Assembly: GCA_018399435.1 (NCBI GenBank)
Contig: JAGYOJ010000049.1
Location: 1-8,879 of the forward strand
Reading direction: 5' to 3'
Length of the DNA stretch: 8,879 bases
Source: Actinomycetota bacterium
GTDB lineage: Bacteria > Actinomycetota > Humimicrobiia > Humimicrobiales > Humimicrobiaceae
The notes under the pieces: generated by a model
Told to the model about the DNA's origin: nothing
The model's input: only the letters and a program-made list of their open reading frames with translations
Database searches by the model: none
Shown here: positions 1 to 6,545 of the stretch, piece by piece
How positions within the stretch are numbered: position 1 is the first letter of the stretch
How the letters are laid out: each line of letters starts with the position of its first letter
Translations under genes and position numbers: made by a program

Positions 1-47
1 TTTTTTTTGAAAAGGATTTAAAAAATAGATTATTTGGGAGGATAGAT
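1..47 (+). other. Left-edge leader of rplI, origin of first bases unclear
   Basis: These bases precede the L9 start. The reading frame of L9 stays open to the window edge, so frame alone does not fix its start. Another frame reads a few codons and stops with TAA at 19-21, which could be the tail of an upstream gene, but six codons are too few to identify one. A T-run lies at 1-8. No promoter can be argued from so little sequence. Confidence 0.3.
36..41 (+). promoter_or_regulatory. Shine-Dalgarno site of rplI
   Basis: GGGAGG lies six bases before TTG at 48-50. It decides in favour of this non-ATG start, which also gives the classical L9 N-terminus MKVILKK. Confidence 0.8.
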
Positions 48-581
48 TTGAAAGTAATATTAAAAAAAAGTTATGAAAATTTAGGCAATGTTGGGGAAAT
101 TGTAGAAGTTAAAGATGGATTTGCAAAAAATTATTTAATACCTAATGAGATAGCTGTTTTGGCAACAAAAGGCAATGTAAAACAGATGGAATTGGTTAAA
201 AAGTCATTAATGAAAATAGAAGCAAAAAACATAGAGGAAGCAGAAAAGATTGCAGAAGCCTTAAAGGATCTTGAGATGGATTTTATGGTAAAAACCAGTG
301 AAGAAGGCAAGCTATATGGTTCAATTACCAGTAAAGATGTTGCTGAGAGGATTGCAAAAGAAAGAAATGTTGAAATAGATAGAAAAAAAATCGAACTGGG
401 AGAGCATATTAAAGAATTAGGGGAATATGATATAGAAATTAAGCTGTATAAGGATGTAAAAACTACTGTAAAAGTTATTTTGGAAAGTGAAAACCAGGAT
501 GAAATAATATCTAAGGAAGAAAAGGCAGAAGAAGAAAAAAAAGAAGAAATTGAAGAAAAAGAAAAAAGCCCTGAGCAATAA
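48..581 (+). CDS. rplI: 50S ribosomal protein L9 with acidic/lysine-rich C-terminal tail
   Basis: Large-subunit ribosomal protein that binds 23S rRNA near the L1 stalk; in other bacteria it supports reading-frame maintenance. The N-terminal rRNA-binding domain (about residues 1-50) has the family pattern NLGNVGEIVEVKDGFAKNYL followed by IP, with F where Y is commoner. After a long helix, the C-terminal domain (about 65-148) carries GKLYGSITSKDVAERI and ends in VKVILESE. A tail of about 29 residues (149-177), almost all E, K and similar, follows; family members usually stop near 148-150, so 177 is long. The start is TTG at 48, chosen for the GGGAGG upstream and the canonical MKVIL. dnaB follows after 3 bases, matching the common bacterial rplI-dnaB order. 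The identity is clear; the tail's role is unknown. Confidence 0.97.
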   Translation: MKVILKKSYENLGNVGEIVEVKDGFAKNYLIPNEIAVLATKGNVKQMELVKKSLMKIEAKNIEEAEKIAEALKDLEMDFMVKTSEEGKLYGSITSKDVAERIAKERNVEIDRKKIELGEHIKELGEYDIEIKLYKDVKTTVKVILESENQDEIISKEEKAEEEKKEEIEEKEKSPEQ

Positions 582-584
582 AAT

Positions 585-1973
585 ATGGAAGATGTAAAAA
601 ATAAGAAGAATATAAAGCCAATAGATACCAGCAAACTTGAAAGGGTCCCCCCTTATAATATTGAAGCCGAAGAATCTCTTCTAGGGTCAATGCTGGTTTC
701 AAGGGAAGCAATAATGTCTACCGTAGAGACAATTATACCAGATGCTTTTTACAGGAAAATAAACCAAATAATCTTTACGGGAATTATTGAGCTATATTCA
801 AAAGGGGAACCTGTTGACCCTATAACTTTAGCAGACCATTTAGAAAAAAATGGCAAGCTTGAAGAAGTAGGTGGAAAAACTTTTATCCATTCCCTTGTAA
901 GTAATATACCATTGGCTTCAAATGCAAAATATTATGCCCAGATAGTAAACCATAATTATATTCTTAGAAAATTAATATACTCTGCAACAGAGATTGCTAC
1001 TATGGGCTATGAAGTCCCTGATGACCTATCAAGCACTATTGATAAGGCACAACAATTAATTTTTTCAGTTTACCAGGACTATAACAGGGGCAGTGAATCG
1101 GGCAAGATGGTTGCCATGAAAGACATCTTATCAGAGGTTTATGAACAAATTGAAAATTTATATGAAAACCATTCTAATGTAATAGGGGTTCCAACAGGCT
1201 TTATTGATTTAGATAAAAAAACATCAGGCTTTCAAAATTCTGATTTAATAATCCTGGCCTCAAGGCCTGGCATGGGGAAAACATCCTTAGCTTTAGCAAT
1301 AGCAAAACATGTAGCATTAGAAGAAGAGATCCCTGTTGCCTTATTTTCCCTGGAGATGTCAAAACAACAAATTGCCCAGAGGTTAATGTGTGCTGAAGCA
1401 AGGATTGATCTGCATAGATTAAGGTCGGGTAACCTAAGGGACGATGAATGGCCTAAGCTTGCTAGATCAATTGAAAGATTGGCAGAAAGCAAATTATATA
1501 TAGATGATGCTGCATTTCTAACTTCAATGGATCTAAGGTCAAGGGCAAGAATGCTGGCAAGCACTCATGGTATAAAGTTATTGATAGTAGATTATCTTCA
1601 GCTTATGCAATCAAGCAAAAATTATAGAGATAACCGTGTTTTGGAAATAACTGAAATTTCAAGAAGTTTAAAAGGTATTGCAAAGGAATTAAATATTCCC
1701 GTGATAGCAATATCACAGCTCTCAAGAGAAGTTGAGAAAAGAGAAAGCAGGAGGCCTAATCTTTCTGATTTAAGGGAATCCGGTGCAATAGAGCAGGATG
1801 CCGACTTAGTAATCTTTATTTACAGGGACGAATATTATGATGAAAATACCAAAGACCAGGGTATTGCAGAAATCAATATTGCAAAACACAGGAACGGGCC
1901 AACTGCAAAAATACATTTGAATTTTTATAAACAATATGCATTATTCCGTAATTTAAGTAAGGCAAATAAATAA
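585..1973 (+). CDS. dnaB: Replicative DNA helicase DnaB
   Basis: Hexameric 5'-3' helicase that unwinds DNA at the replication fork and contacts primase. The N-terminal DnaB domain begins at about residue 20 (VPPYNIEAEESLLGSML). A linker leads to the RecA-like ATPase domain from about residue 200: Walker A SRPGMGKT at 226-233, FSLEMSKQQIAQRL as motif H1a, Walker B LLIVDYLQLM with D336, the H3 block PVIAISQLSREVEKR, and H4 KHRNGPT at 434-440, whose Arg-containing loop serves the neighbouring subunit. Length 462 is ordinary and the motifs run on without an intein. The gene starts 3 bases after rplI and has no good Shine-Dalgarno sequence, so translation is probably coupled to rplI. purA follows after 14 bases. 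The next in-frame Met is at residue 36, inside conserved sequence, which supports the start at 585. Confidence 0.98.
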   Translation: MEDVKNKKNIKPIDTSKLERVPPYNIEAEESLLGSMLVSREAIMSTVETIIPDAFYRKINQIIFTGIIELYSKGEPVDPITLADHLEKNGKLEEVGGKTFIHSLVSNIPLASNAKYYAQIVNHNYILRKLIYSATEIATMGYEVPDDLSSTIDKAQQLIFSVYQDYNRGSESGKMVAMKDILSEVYEQIENLYENHSNVIGVPTGFIDLDKKTSGFQNSDLIILASRPGMGKTSLALAIAKHVALEEEIPVALFSLEMSKQQIAQRLMCAEARIDLHRLRSGNLRDDEWPKLARSIERLAESKLYIDDAAFLTSMDLRSRARMLASTHGIKLLIVDYLQLMQSSKNYRDNRVLEITEISRSLKGIAKELNIPVIAISQLSREVEKRESRRPNLSDLRESGAIEQDADLVIFIYRDEYYDENTKDQGIAEINIAKHRNGPTAKIHLNFYKQYALFRNLSKANK

Positions 1974-1987
1974 ACCAGGAGTTAAAA

Positions 1988-3310
1988 ATGCCAAGTATAG
2001 TAATAGTCGGAACCCAATGGGGGGACGAAGGGAAAGGAAGAATAACTGACCTTTTAGCAAAAAAAGTTGATTATGTAGTAAGGTTTCAAGGAGGAGATAA
2101 TGCTGGGCATACAGTCTTATTAAAAGATAAAGAATTCAAGCTTCACTTGATCCCTTCAGGAATTTTTTATCCCCATGTTTGTTGTGTTATAGGCAATGGG
2201 GTAGTAGTAAACCCGGAAGTTTTAATAAGCGAAATAGAAAATTTAGAAAAACAGGGATATAGCACTGATAACTTAAAAATTAGCTGCAATGCCCATTTAG
2301 TAATGCCCTATCATAGAATATTAGATAAAGCTGGAGAAAATAGGCTAGGAAAGTCCAAAATTGGGACTACGCATAAAGGGATAGGGCCGGTATATTCAGA
2401 CAAGGCTGCAAGAATTGGAATTAGGACCCAGGATATACTTGATTTGAAAATATTTAGAAAAAAACTAGAGGTAAACTTAAAGTTAAAAAATGCAATAATG
2501 GAAAAAATATATGGGCTAAAACCCTTGGACCTGGAAGAAGTTTTTGAAAAATATAAAGGGTTTGCAGAAAAAATTGGTAAATATATAGAAGATACTTCTT
2601 TTTTAATTAACCAGGCATTAGATAAAAATAAAAAAGTCTTATTTGAAGGCGCCCAGGGCACTTTATTAGATATAGATCATGGATCATACCCATTTGTAAC
2701 TTCTTCTTCAACAGTTGCCGGAGGGACTTATAGTGGGGCTGGGATAGGTCCTGGAAGATTAGATGAAGTGCTAGGGATTGTTAAGGCTTATACAACCAGG
2801 GTAGGATCCGGACCTTTCCCAACAGAAGATGAAGGCAAAACAGGAAATTATTTGAGGGAAAAAGGACATGAGTATGGAACCACAACGGGCAGGCCGAGAA
2901 GATGCGGATGGTTAGATATGGTTATATTAAAATATTCAGCAATGATTAATCAGTTAGACTCAATAGCCCTAACAAAATTGGATGTTCTTACAGGCTTGGA
3001 AAAATTAAAAATATGTACTGGTTACAAGTATGGCGATAAATTGTTTGAAAACCATCCAAATCACCAAACTGTTTTGCATAAGTGTAGGCCAGTATATGAA
3101 GAAATGGATGGGTGGAAAGAGAATATAAAAGATATAAAAAATTTTCAAAATCTTCCAGAAAATGCGAAAAAATACATTAAGAATATAGAAAATATTTTAA
3201 AAATCCCTGTTTCTATGGTAAGCGTGGGGCCTGAAAGAAATCAAATTATAATAAGGGAAGAAGATTTAAGGAAAAGCGCTTTTAATTATAATTCAACAAT
3301 AATAATATAA
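1988..3310 (+). CDS. purA: Adenylosuccinate synthetase
   Basis: Cytosolic enzyme that joins IMP and aspartate using GTP to give adenylosuccinate, the first committed step from IMP to AMP. The signature loop GTQWGDEGKGRI (8-19) holds catalytic D13, and H41 in GGDNAGHT is the catalytic acid. Further family blocks are GIGPVYSDKAARIGIR, GTLLDIDHGSYPFVTSSST, GGTYSGAGIGPGR, YTTRVGSGPFPTE, TTGRPRRCGWLD and the base-recognition block TKLDVLTGL. Residue 18 is R where many homologues have K. Length 440 is slightly above the usual 425-432 because about 15-20 residues (REEDLRKSAFNYNSTIII) follow the usual end near VSVGPERNQI. AGGAG at 1977-1981 lies six bases before ATG. The gene sits 14 bases after dnaB and 15 before purD, so it is probably co-transcribed with both. 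Confidence 0.98.
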   Translation: MPSIVIVGTQWGDEGKGRITDLLAKKVDYVVRFQGGDNAGHTVLLKDKEFKLHLIPSGIFYPHVCCVIGNGVVVNPEVLISEIENLEKQGYSTDNLKISCNAHLVMPYHRILDKAGENRLGKSKIGTTHKGIGPVYSDKAARIGIRTQDILDLKIFRKKLEVNLKLKNAIMEKIYGLKPLDLEEVFEKYKGFAEKIGKYIEDTSFLINQALDKNKKVLFEGAQGTLLDIDHGSYPFVTSSSTVAGGTYSGAGIGPGRLDEVLGIVKAYTTRVGSGPFPTEDEGKTGNYLREKGHEYGTTTGRPRRCGWLDMVILKYSAMINQLDSIALTKLDVLTGLEKLKICTGYKYGDKLFENHPNHQTVLHKCRPVYEEMDGWKENIKDIKNFQNLPENAKKYIKNIENILKIPVSMVSVGPERNQIIIREEDLRKSAFNYNSTIII

Positions 3311-3325
3311 TTTAAAGGGAATAGC

Positions 3326-4627
3326 ATGAAAGTTTTAGTACTGGGAAGCGGTGGAAGGGAACATTGCTTAGCTTGGAAAATTTCTAAGAGCGATTTAGTA
3401 AAAGAAGTGTTTGTAGCGCCAGGTAATCCTGGCATAGCCGGTATTGCAAATTGTATAGATATTGAAATAGGCAAAAAAAATTTCGATAAGTTATCAGATT
3501 TTGCTGAAAAGCAATCAATAGATTTAACTATAGTAGGCCCAGAAGCTCCATTAGTTGATGGTATAGTAGATCATTTCAATCAAAAAAATTTAAAAATATT
3601 TGGCCCAGAGAGAGAAGCCGCAATGATTGAAGGCAGCAAAGTTTTTACCAAAGATTTAACACAGAAGTATGATATACCTAGTGCAAATGGCAAAATTTTT
3701 GTTAAAGGTGAATATGACAGGGCAAAAAAATATTTAAATGATTTGCCGGATTCCGAATACCCAAAGGTTTTAAAAGCAGACGGTTTGGCTGCGGGAAAAG
3801 GCGTGTTAATAGCTAAGACCAGAAGCGAAGCAATTTTAAGCTTAGACACAATTTTAGTTGAAAATAAATTTGGGGCTGCTGGTGATAAAGTAATAATTGA
3901 AGATTTTCTTGAAGGTTTTGAAGCCTCTATTTTGTGCTTATGCGATGGAGAAAATATATTGCCTATGGATTTAGCCCAGGATTATAAGCGTATATATGAT
4001 GGGGATAAAGGTAAAAACACAGGAGGCATGGGCAGCTATAGCCCAGTTCCCATGATAGGCAAAAAAATACTGGAAAAAATATTAGAAAATATTATTTATC
4101 CCACATATAATGCCCTAAAAAGGGAAGGCATAAGGTATAAAGGTATACTTTATGGGGGGTTAATGATTTCAAACGGGAACCCATATTTGCTTGAATATAA
4201 TTGCAGGTTTGGCGACCCTGAAACACAGGCCGTACTACCAAGATTAGAAGATGATATTGTGCCTTTATTAATAGATTGCGCTAATGGAAACCTAAAGGCC
4301 AGCAAGCTTAATTGGAGCAAAAATAGGAGTGTTTGTGTAATCACGGCTTCTAAAGGTTATCCGGAAAGCTCTTCAAAAGGGGATATTATTTCTGGCCTAG
4401 ATAAAGTAGATACAGAAAAAACTCTTCTATTCCATGCAGGTACTAAAAAAGTAGATGGCAACTTTGCAACAAACGGTGGAAGAGTATTAGGCCTAGTTAC
4501 AACAGCCACTAGTTTTAAAAAGGCAAGAAGCATATTATATTCTGAAATAAAGAAGATAAAATTCAATGGCATTCAATATAGAAAAGATATTGCATTAAGA
4601 GTTGAGGAGGAAAAGTGGGCGATTTAA
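3326..4627 (+). CDS. purD: Phosphoribosylamine-glycine ligase (GAR synthetase)
   Basis: ATP-grasp enzyme of de novo purine synthesis, joining 5-phosphoribosylamine and glycine with ATP. The N-domain opens with LGSGGREHCLAWK (6-18), then TIVGPEAPLVDG and FGPEREAAMIEGSK. The ATP-grasp part holds PKVLKADGLAAGKGVLIA, IIEDFLEGFEASILCL, LAQDYKRIYDGDKGKNTGGM with GSYSPVP after it, and the metal-binding block EYNCRFGDPETQ, with R294-E299 as RFGDPE; Cys293 sits where Val is usual. The C-domain ends with GGRVLGLVTTA and the closing FNGIQYRKDIALR. Length 433 is typical and the protein looks intact and single-function. AAAGGGA at 3314-3320 serves the ATG. The last 13 bases overlap purE, which encodes a later step of the same pathway, so the two are likely translated together. 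Confidence 0.98.
   Translation: MKVLVLGSGGREHCLAWKISKSDLVKEVFVAPGNPGIAGIANCIDIEIGKKNFDKLSDFAEKQSIDLTIVGPEAPLVDGIVDHFNQKNLKIFGPEREAAMIEGSKVFTKDLTQKYDIPSANGKIFVKGEYDRAKKYLNDLPDSEYPKVLKADGLAAGKGVLIAKTRSEAILSLDTILVENKFGAAGDKVIIEDFLEGFEASILCLCDGENILPMDLAQDYKRIYDGDKGKNTGGMGSYSPVPMIGKKILEKILENIIYPTYNALKREGIRYKGILYGGLMISNGNPYLLEYNCRFGDPETQAVLPRLEDDIVPLLIDCANGNLKASKLNWSKNRSVCVITASKGYPESSSKGDIISGLDKVDTEKTLLFHAGTKKVDGNFATNGGRVLGLVTTATSFKKARSILYSEIKKIKFNGIQYRKDIALRVEEEKWAI
4604..4610 (+). promoter_or_regulatory. Strong Shine-Dalgarno site of purE inside purD
   Basis: GAGGAGG, four bases before GTG at 4615-4617, lies inside the last codons of purD. It is the most complete ribosome-binding match in the window and fixes the GTG start of purE rather than the internal ATG at 4648-4650. 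Confidence 0.85.
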
Positions 4628-5076
4628 AAAATAAGGTAGCAGTTATAATGGGAAGCACTTCGGATGAGGGAATAATGAAGAAGGCTATAAATGTTTTAAA
4701 GAAGTTTGGAATAGATTATGAGGTGAATGTGCTTTCTGCACATAGAATGCCTAATAAATCAGCAGATTTTGCAAAAAACGCGGCAAAAAATGGATTTTCA
4801 GTAATAATAGCAGGGGCAGGCAAAGCAGCGCATCTTCCAGGAGTAATTGCTTCCCATACCAGCTTGCCGGTTATAGGGGTGCCTATAAAAACATCAGACT
4901 TAGGGGGCCTTGATTCTTTGCTTTCAATTGTTCAAATGCCTTCAGGGGTGCCTGTTGCAACAGTAGCAATAAATGGTTCCAAGAATGCAGCCCTTTTAGC
5001 TATACAAATTCTTTCACTTAAAGATTCTAGTTTGAAGAAGAAGTTTATGGAATATAAAAAAGGCTTAGAAGGATAG
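4615..5076 (+). CDS. purE: N5-carboxyaminoimidazole ribonucleotide mutase, class I PurE
   Basis: Catalyses the rearrangement of N5-CAIR to CAIR in purine synthesis. The fold's conserved elements are MGSTSDEGIM (12-21), LSAHRMP with H43, AGAGKAAHLPG with H73, then PVIGVPIKTSDLGGLDSLLS and IVQMPSGVPVATVAIN, and KNAALLA. The AAHLPG and LLSIVQMPSGVPVAT blocks point to class I, the mutase that needs PurK to make N5-CAIR; no purK is in the window. Lys70 stands where Gly is common in class I (GGAAHLPG). Length 153 is on the short side but normal for the core domain. GTG is the start, with a strong ribosome-binding site, overlapping purD by 13 bases. It closes the block that began with rplI; 95 bases follow before pstB. 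Confidence 0.96.
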   Translation: MGDLKNKVAVIMGSTSDEGIMKKAINVLKKFGIDYEVNVLSAHRMPNKSADFAKNAAKNGFSVIIAGAGKAAHLPGVIASHTSLPVIGVPIKTSDLGGLDSLLSIVQMPSGVPVATVAINGSKNAALLAIQILSLKDSSLKKKFMEYKKGLEG

Positions 5077-5171
5077 TTTTATTAAAAAAATGTTAAAATT
5101 TTTTTAATATATTAAAATTTATTTTTTTTCTGCTATTATTTTTATATTAAAATTCTAAGGCAAGGAATTGC
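5077..5171 (+). promoter_or_regulatory. A/T-only-looking intergenic region with pstB promoter
   Basis: Nearly pure A/T between purE and pstB. It contains a 10-base inverted repeat (ATTAAAAAAA at 5081-5090, TTTTTTTAAT at 5099-5108), a 16-base palindrome (5102-5117) and three copies of TTAAAATT (5093, 5112, 5147). A plausible extended -10, TGC-TATTAT, lies at 5131-5139, with a poor -35 TTAAAA at 5112-5117 (16-base spacer). AAGGA at 5162-5166 is the ribosome-binding site of pstB. In such composition some matches will be accidental. Confidence 0.55.
5082..5109 (+). promoter_or_regulatory. Possible PhoP-box-like repeats before pstB
   Basis: TTAAAA (5082-5087), TTAAAA (5093-5098) and TTAATA (5104-5109) recur at exactly 11-base steps, just upstream of the -35 position at 5112. 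In Bacillus, PhoP binds TT(A/C/T)A(C/T)A repeats at about 11-base spacing upstream of phosphate-starvation promoters, including pst. The copies here lack the typical C, and the A/T richness makes chance likely, so this is a hypothesis resting on spacing, place and the nature of the gene. Confidence 0.3.
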
Positions 5172-5951
5172 ATGGAAAATGAAATTAATATAAAGACTAA
5201 GGATTTTGGCTTTTACTATGGAGACACCAAAGTTCTTTCTGATATTAGCATGGACATTAAAAGAAATACTATAACTTCAATTATTGGCCCTTCGGGTTGC
5301 GGCAAATCAACTTTTTTAAGGGCATTTAATAGAATGAATGATTTAATTAATAATACCAAAGTTGAGGGTTCAGTAATAATTAATGGCATAGACTTGTATA
5401 AAGCAAATATAGACGTAGTAGAATTAAGAAAAAAGGTTGGCATGGTATTCCAAAGGCCAAATCCCTTTCCAAAAAGTATATATAATAATATAGCTTATGG
5501 CCCTAGGCTTCATAAAAAATATAGTAAAATGGAATTAGATTCACTTATAGAAACTAGCTTAAAGAAAGCTGCACTGTGGAATGAAGTTAAAAATAAATTA
5601 AATACTAATGCTTTAGAATTGTCAGGTGGGCAACAGCAAAGATTATGCATTGCAAGGGTGCTGGCAGTTGAGCCTGAAATAATATTAATGGATGAGCCAG
5701 CTTCAGCGCTGGATCCAATATCAACACAAAAAATAGAAGATTTAATAGATGAGCTTAAAGAAAAGTATACAATACTAATTGTTACCCATAATATGCAACA
5801 AGCTGCAAGGGTTTCTCAGCGTACCGCTTTCTTTTTAACAGAAGAAATAGACGAACCCGCAACATTGATTGAATATGATTACACCAATAAAATATTTACA
5901 AATCCTACAGATACCCGTACTGAAAATTATATAACTGGGAGATTTGGTTAA
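5172..5951 (+). CDS. pstB: Phosphate ABC transporter ATP-binding protein PstB
   Basis: ATPase on the cytoplasmic face of the PstSCAB high-affinity phosphate importer. Walker A is GPSGCGKST (39-47). The Q-loop region FQRPNPFPKSIYNNIAYGPR is diagnostic of PstB among ABC ATPases. The ABC signature LSGGQQQR is at 150-157, Walker B ILMDEP with D174 and E175, the D-loop SALDP, and the switch histidine H206 in THNMQQAARVS. The C-terminus has a longer stretch than in E. coli PstB (TEEIDEPATLIEYDYTNKIF) before the family ending RTENYITGRFG; I associate this version with actinobacterial-type PstB. Length 259 is normal. No pstS, pstC, pstA or phoU is beside it: purE lies upstream and greA downstream, so its membrane partners must be encoded elsewhere. 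It appears to be its own transcription unit. Confidence 0.96.
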   Translation: MENEINIKTKDFGFYYGDTKVLSDISMDIKRNTITSIIGPSGCGKSTFLRAFNRMNDLINNTKVEGSVIINGIDLYKANIDVVELRKKVGMVFQRPNPFPKSIYNNIAYGPRLHKKYSKMELDSLIETSLKKAALWNEVKNKLNTNALELSGGQQQRLCIARVLAVEPEIILMDEPASALDPISTQKIEDLIDELKEKYTILIVTHNMQQAARVSQRTAFFLTEEIDEPATLIEYDYTNKIFTNPTDTRTENYITGRFG

Positions 5952-5955
5952 AAAA

Positions 5956-5994
5956 TATTATATTTTGACATCTAATATTCCATGCAATATAATA
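5956..5994 (+). repeat. Inverted repeat bracketing the greA promoter
   Basis: TATTATATT at 5956-5964 and its exact reverse complement AATATAATA at 5986-5994 are separated by 21 bases. The left arm abuts the -35 hexamer and the right arm contains the -10 hexamer. Centre-to-centre distance is 30 bases, about three helical turns. It could be an operator, but all-A/T arms in A/T-rich DNA may be accidental. Confidence 0.35.
5965..5993 (+). promoter_or_regulatory. Perfect-consensus sigma-70-type promoter for greA-lysS
   Basis: TTGACA (5965-5970), a 17-base spacer and TATAAT (5988-5993) match the vegetative promoter consensus at all twelve positions. Transcription would start near 6000, leaving a leader of about 40 bases to the greA ATG with AGGGGA at 6029-6034. 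It begins 13 bases after the pstB stop, so greA is likely transcribed independently of pstB. Confidence 0.85.
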
Positions 5995-6040
5995 GCCAAA
6001 TTAATAAACTCTATATTATTTAATACCCAGGGGAAAATAA

Positions 6041-6508
6041 ATGAAAGAGTATCGCCTAACTAAAGAGGGCCATGAATCTCTTGCCAAAGAGTTAGATGAT
6101 TTAGTGAAAAATAAGAGAAAAGAAGTCGCTGGGAGATTGAGGGATGCAAAGAAATCCGGTGGAGATCTAGCGGAAAATTCAGAATATGAATATGCTAAAA
6201 ATGAACAAGCATTTATTGAAGGCAAAATAGAGCAATTAAATGAAGTATTGCAAAATTCTGTTATTGTAGATAAGTCAGAAGTTGGGGATATCGTTACTAT
6301 AGGCGCTACTGTTGTATTAAAGGATCTAGATGAAGGAAAAACAAGAAAATATAGAGTAGTTAGTTCTGTAGAATCAGATCCAGAAAAAAACAAGATTTCT
6401 GATGAATCGCCTATTGGCAGTTCTATTTTAAATAAAAAAATTGGTGAAGAGATATTAGTAAAAACCCCGCAAAAGAAAAAGAAATTCAAAATCATAGACA
6501 TAGTATAA
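6041..6508 (+). CDS. greA: Transcription elongation factor GreA
   Basis: Binds in the secondary channel of RNA polymerase and stimulates cleavage of backtracked RNA so that stalled elongation resumes. Residues 1-75 form the antiparallel coiled coil; its tip, GGDLAENSEYEYAKNEQAFI, keeps the acidic pair D42 and E45 used to hold the catalytic metal. The C-terminal FKBP-like domain (about 80-155) has VGDIVTIGATVVLKDLDEGK and the family block SPIGSSILNKKIGEEI. The protein ends in a lysine-rich strand (PQKKKKFKIIDIV). Length 155 is close to the usual 158. The ATG has AGGGGA six bases upstream and is preceded by a consensus promoter. lysS follows after 37 bases with no visible terminator, so the two are probably co-transcribed. 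Confidence 0.97.
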   Translation: MKEYRLTKEGHESLAKELDDLVKNKRKEVAGRLRDAKKSGGDLAENSEYEYAKNEQAFIEGKIEQLNEVLQNSVIVDKSEVGDIVTIGATVVLKDLDEGKTRKYRVVSSVESDPEKNKISDESPIGSSILNKKIGEEILVKTPQKKKKFKIIDIV

Positions 6509-6514
6509 TTATAC
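6503..6514. repeat. 12-base perfect palindrome over the greA stop
   Basis: GTATAATTATAC is a perfect palindrome that includes the greA TAA stop at 6506-6508. It lies 31 bases before the lysS ATG. It is too short and A/T-rich for a terminator; it may be a protein site or chance. Confidence 0.3.
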
Positions 6515-6535
6515 GAATTTAATAATCTAGAAATT

Positions 6536-6540
6536 GGTGG
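6536..6540 (+). promoter_or_regulatory. Shine-Dalgarno site deciding the lysS start
   Basis: GGTGG lies five bases before ATG at 6546-6548. A longer reading from TTG at 6534 would place this site inside the coding region and add only MVVI, so the ATG is preferred. mcsA uses a very similar AGGTGG. Confidence 0.65.
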
Positions 6541-6545
6541 TAATA

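Noticed and set aside
3..47. N-terminal extension of L9 to the left edge, since the frame is open
   Set aside because: The TTG at 48 has a good ribosome-binding site and gives the exact family N-terminus; nothing upstream resembles L9.
131..634. Open reading frame on the - strand opposite rplI
   Set aside because: It lies antisense to the certain L9 gene and is rich in S, F and I, as expected from the reverse complement of purine-rich coding DNA. No ribosome-binding site or family resemblance.
1257..1290. Intein in dnaB at the Walker A site, a common insertion point
   Set aside because: The Walker A and all later motifs run on without interruption and the length is normal.
1974..1987. Purine riboswitch before purA or purD
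   Set aside because: The gaps are 14 and 15 bases; no room for an aptamer.
5081..5108. Intrinsic terminator after purE
   Set aside because: The inverted repeat is perfect over 10 bases but contains only A/T pairs, with an eight-base loop and no clean T-run directly after it; stability would be poor.
6016..6501. Open reading frame on the - strand opposite greA
   Set aside because: It mirrors almost the whole greA gene, with Ser/Phe-rich shadow composition, and greA is unmistakable on the + strand.
6504..6509. TATAAT as a dedicated lysS promoter
   Set aside because: No -35 at 16-18 bases; the nearest TTCAAA (6485-6490) leaves only 13. More likely part of the palindrome at the greA stop.
6509..6545. 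T-box or lysine riboswitch upstream of lysS
   Set aside because: Only 37 bases separate greA and lysS, far too few for either.
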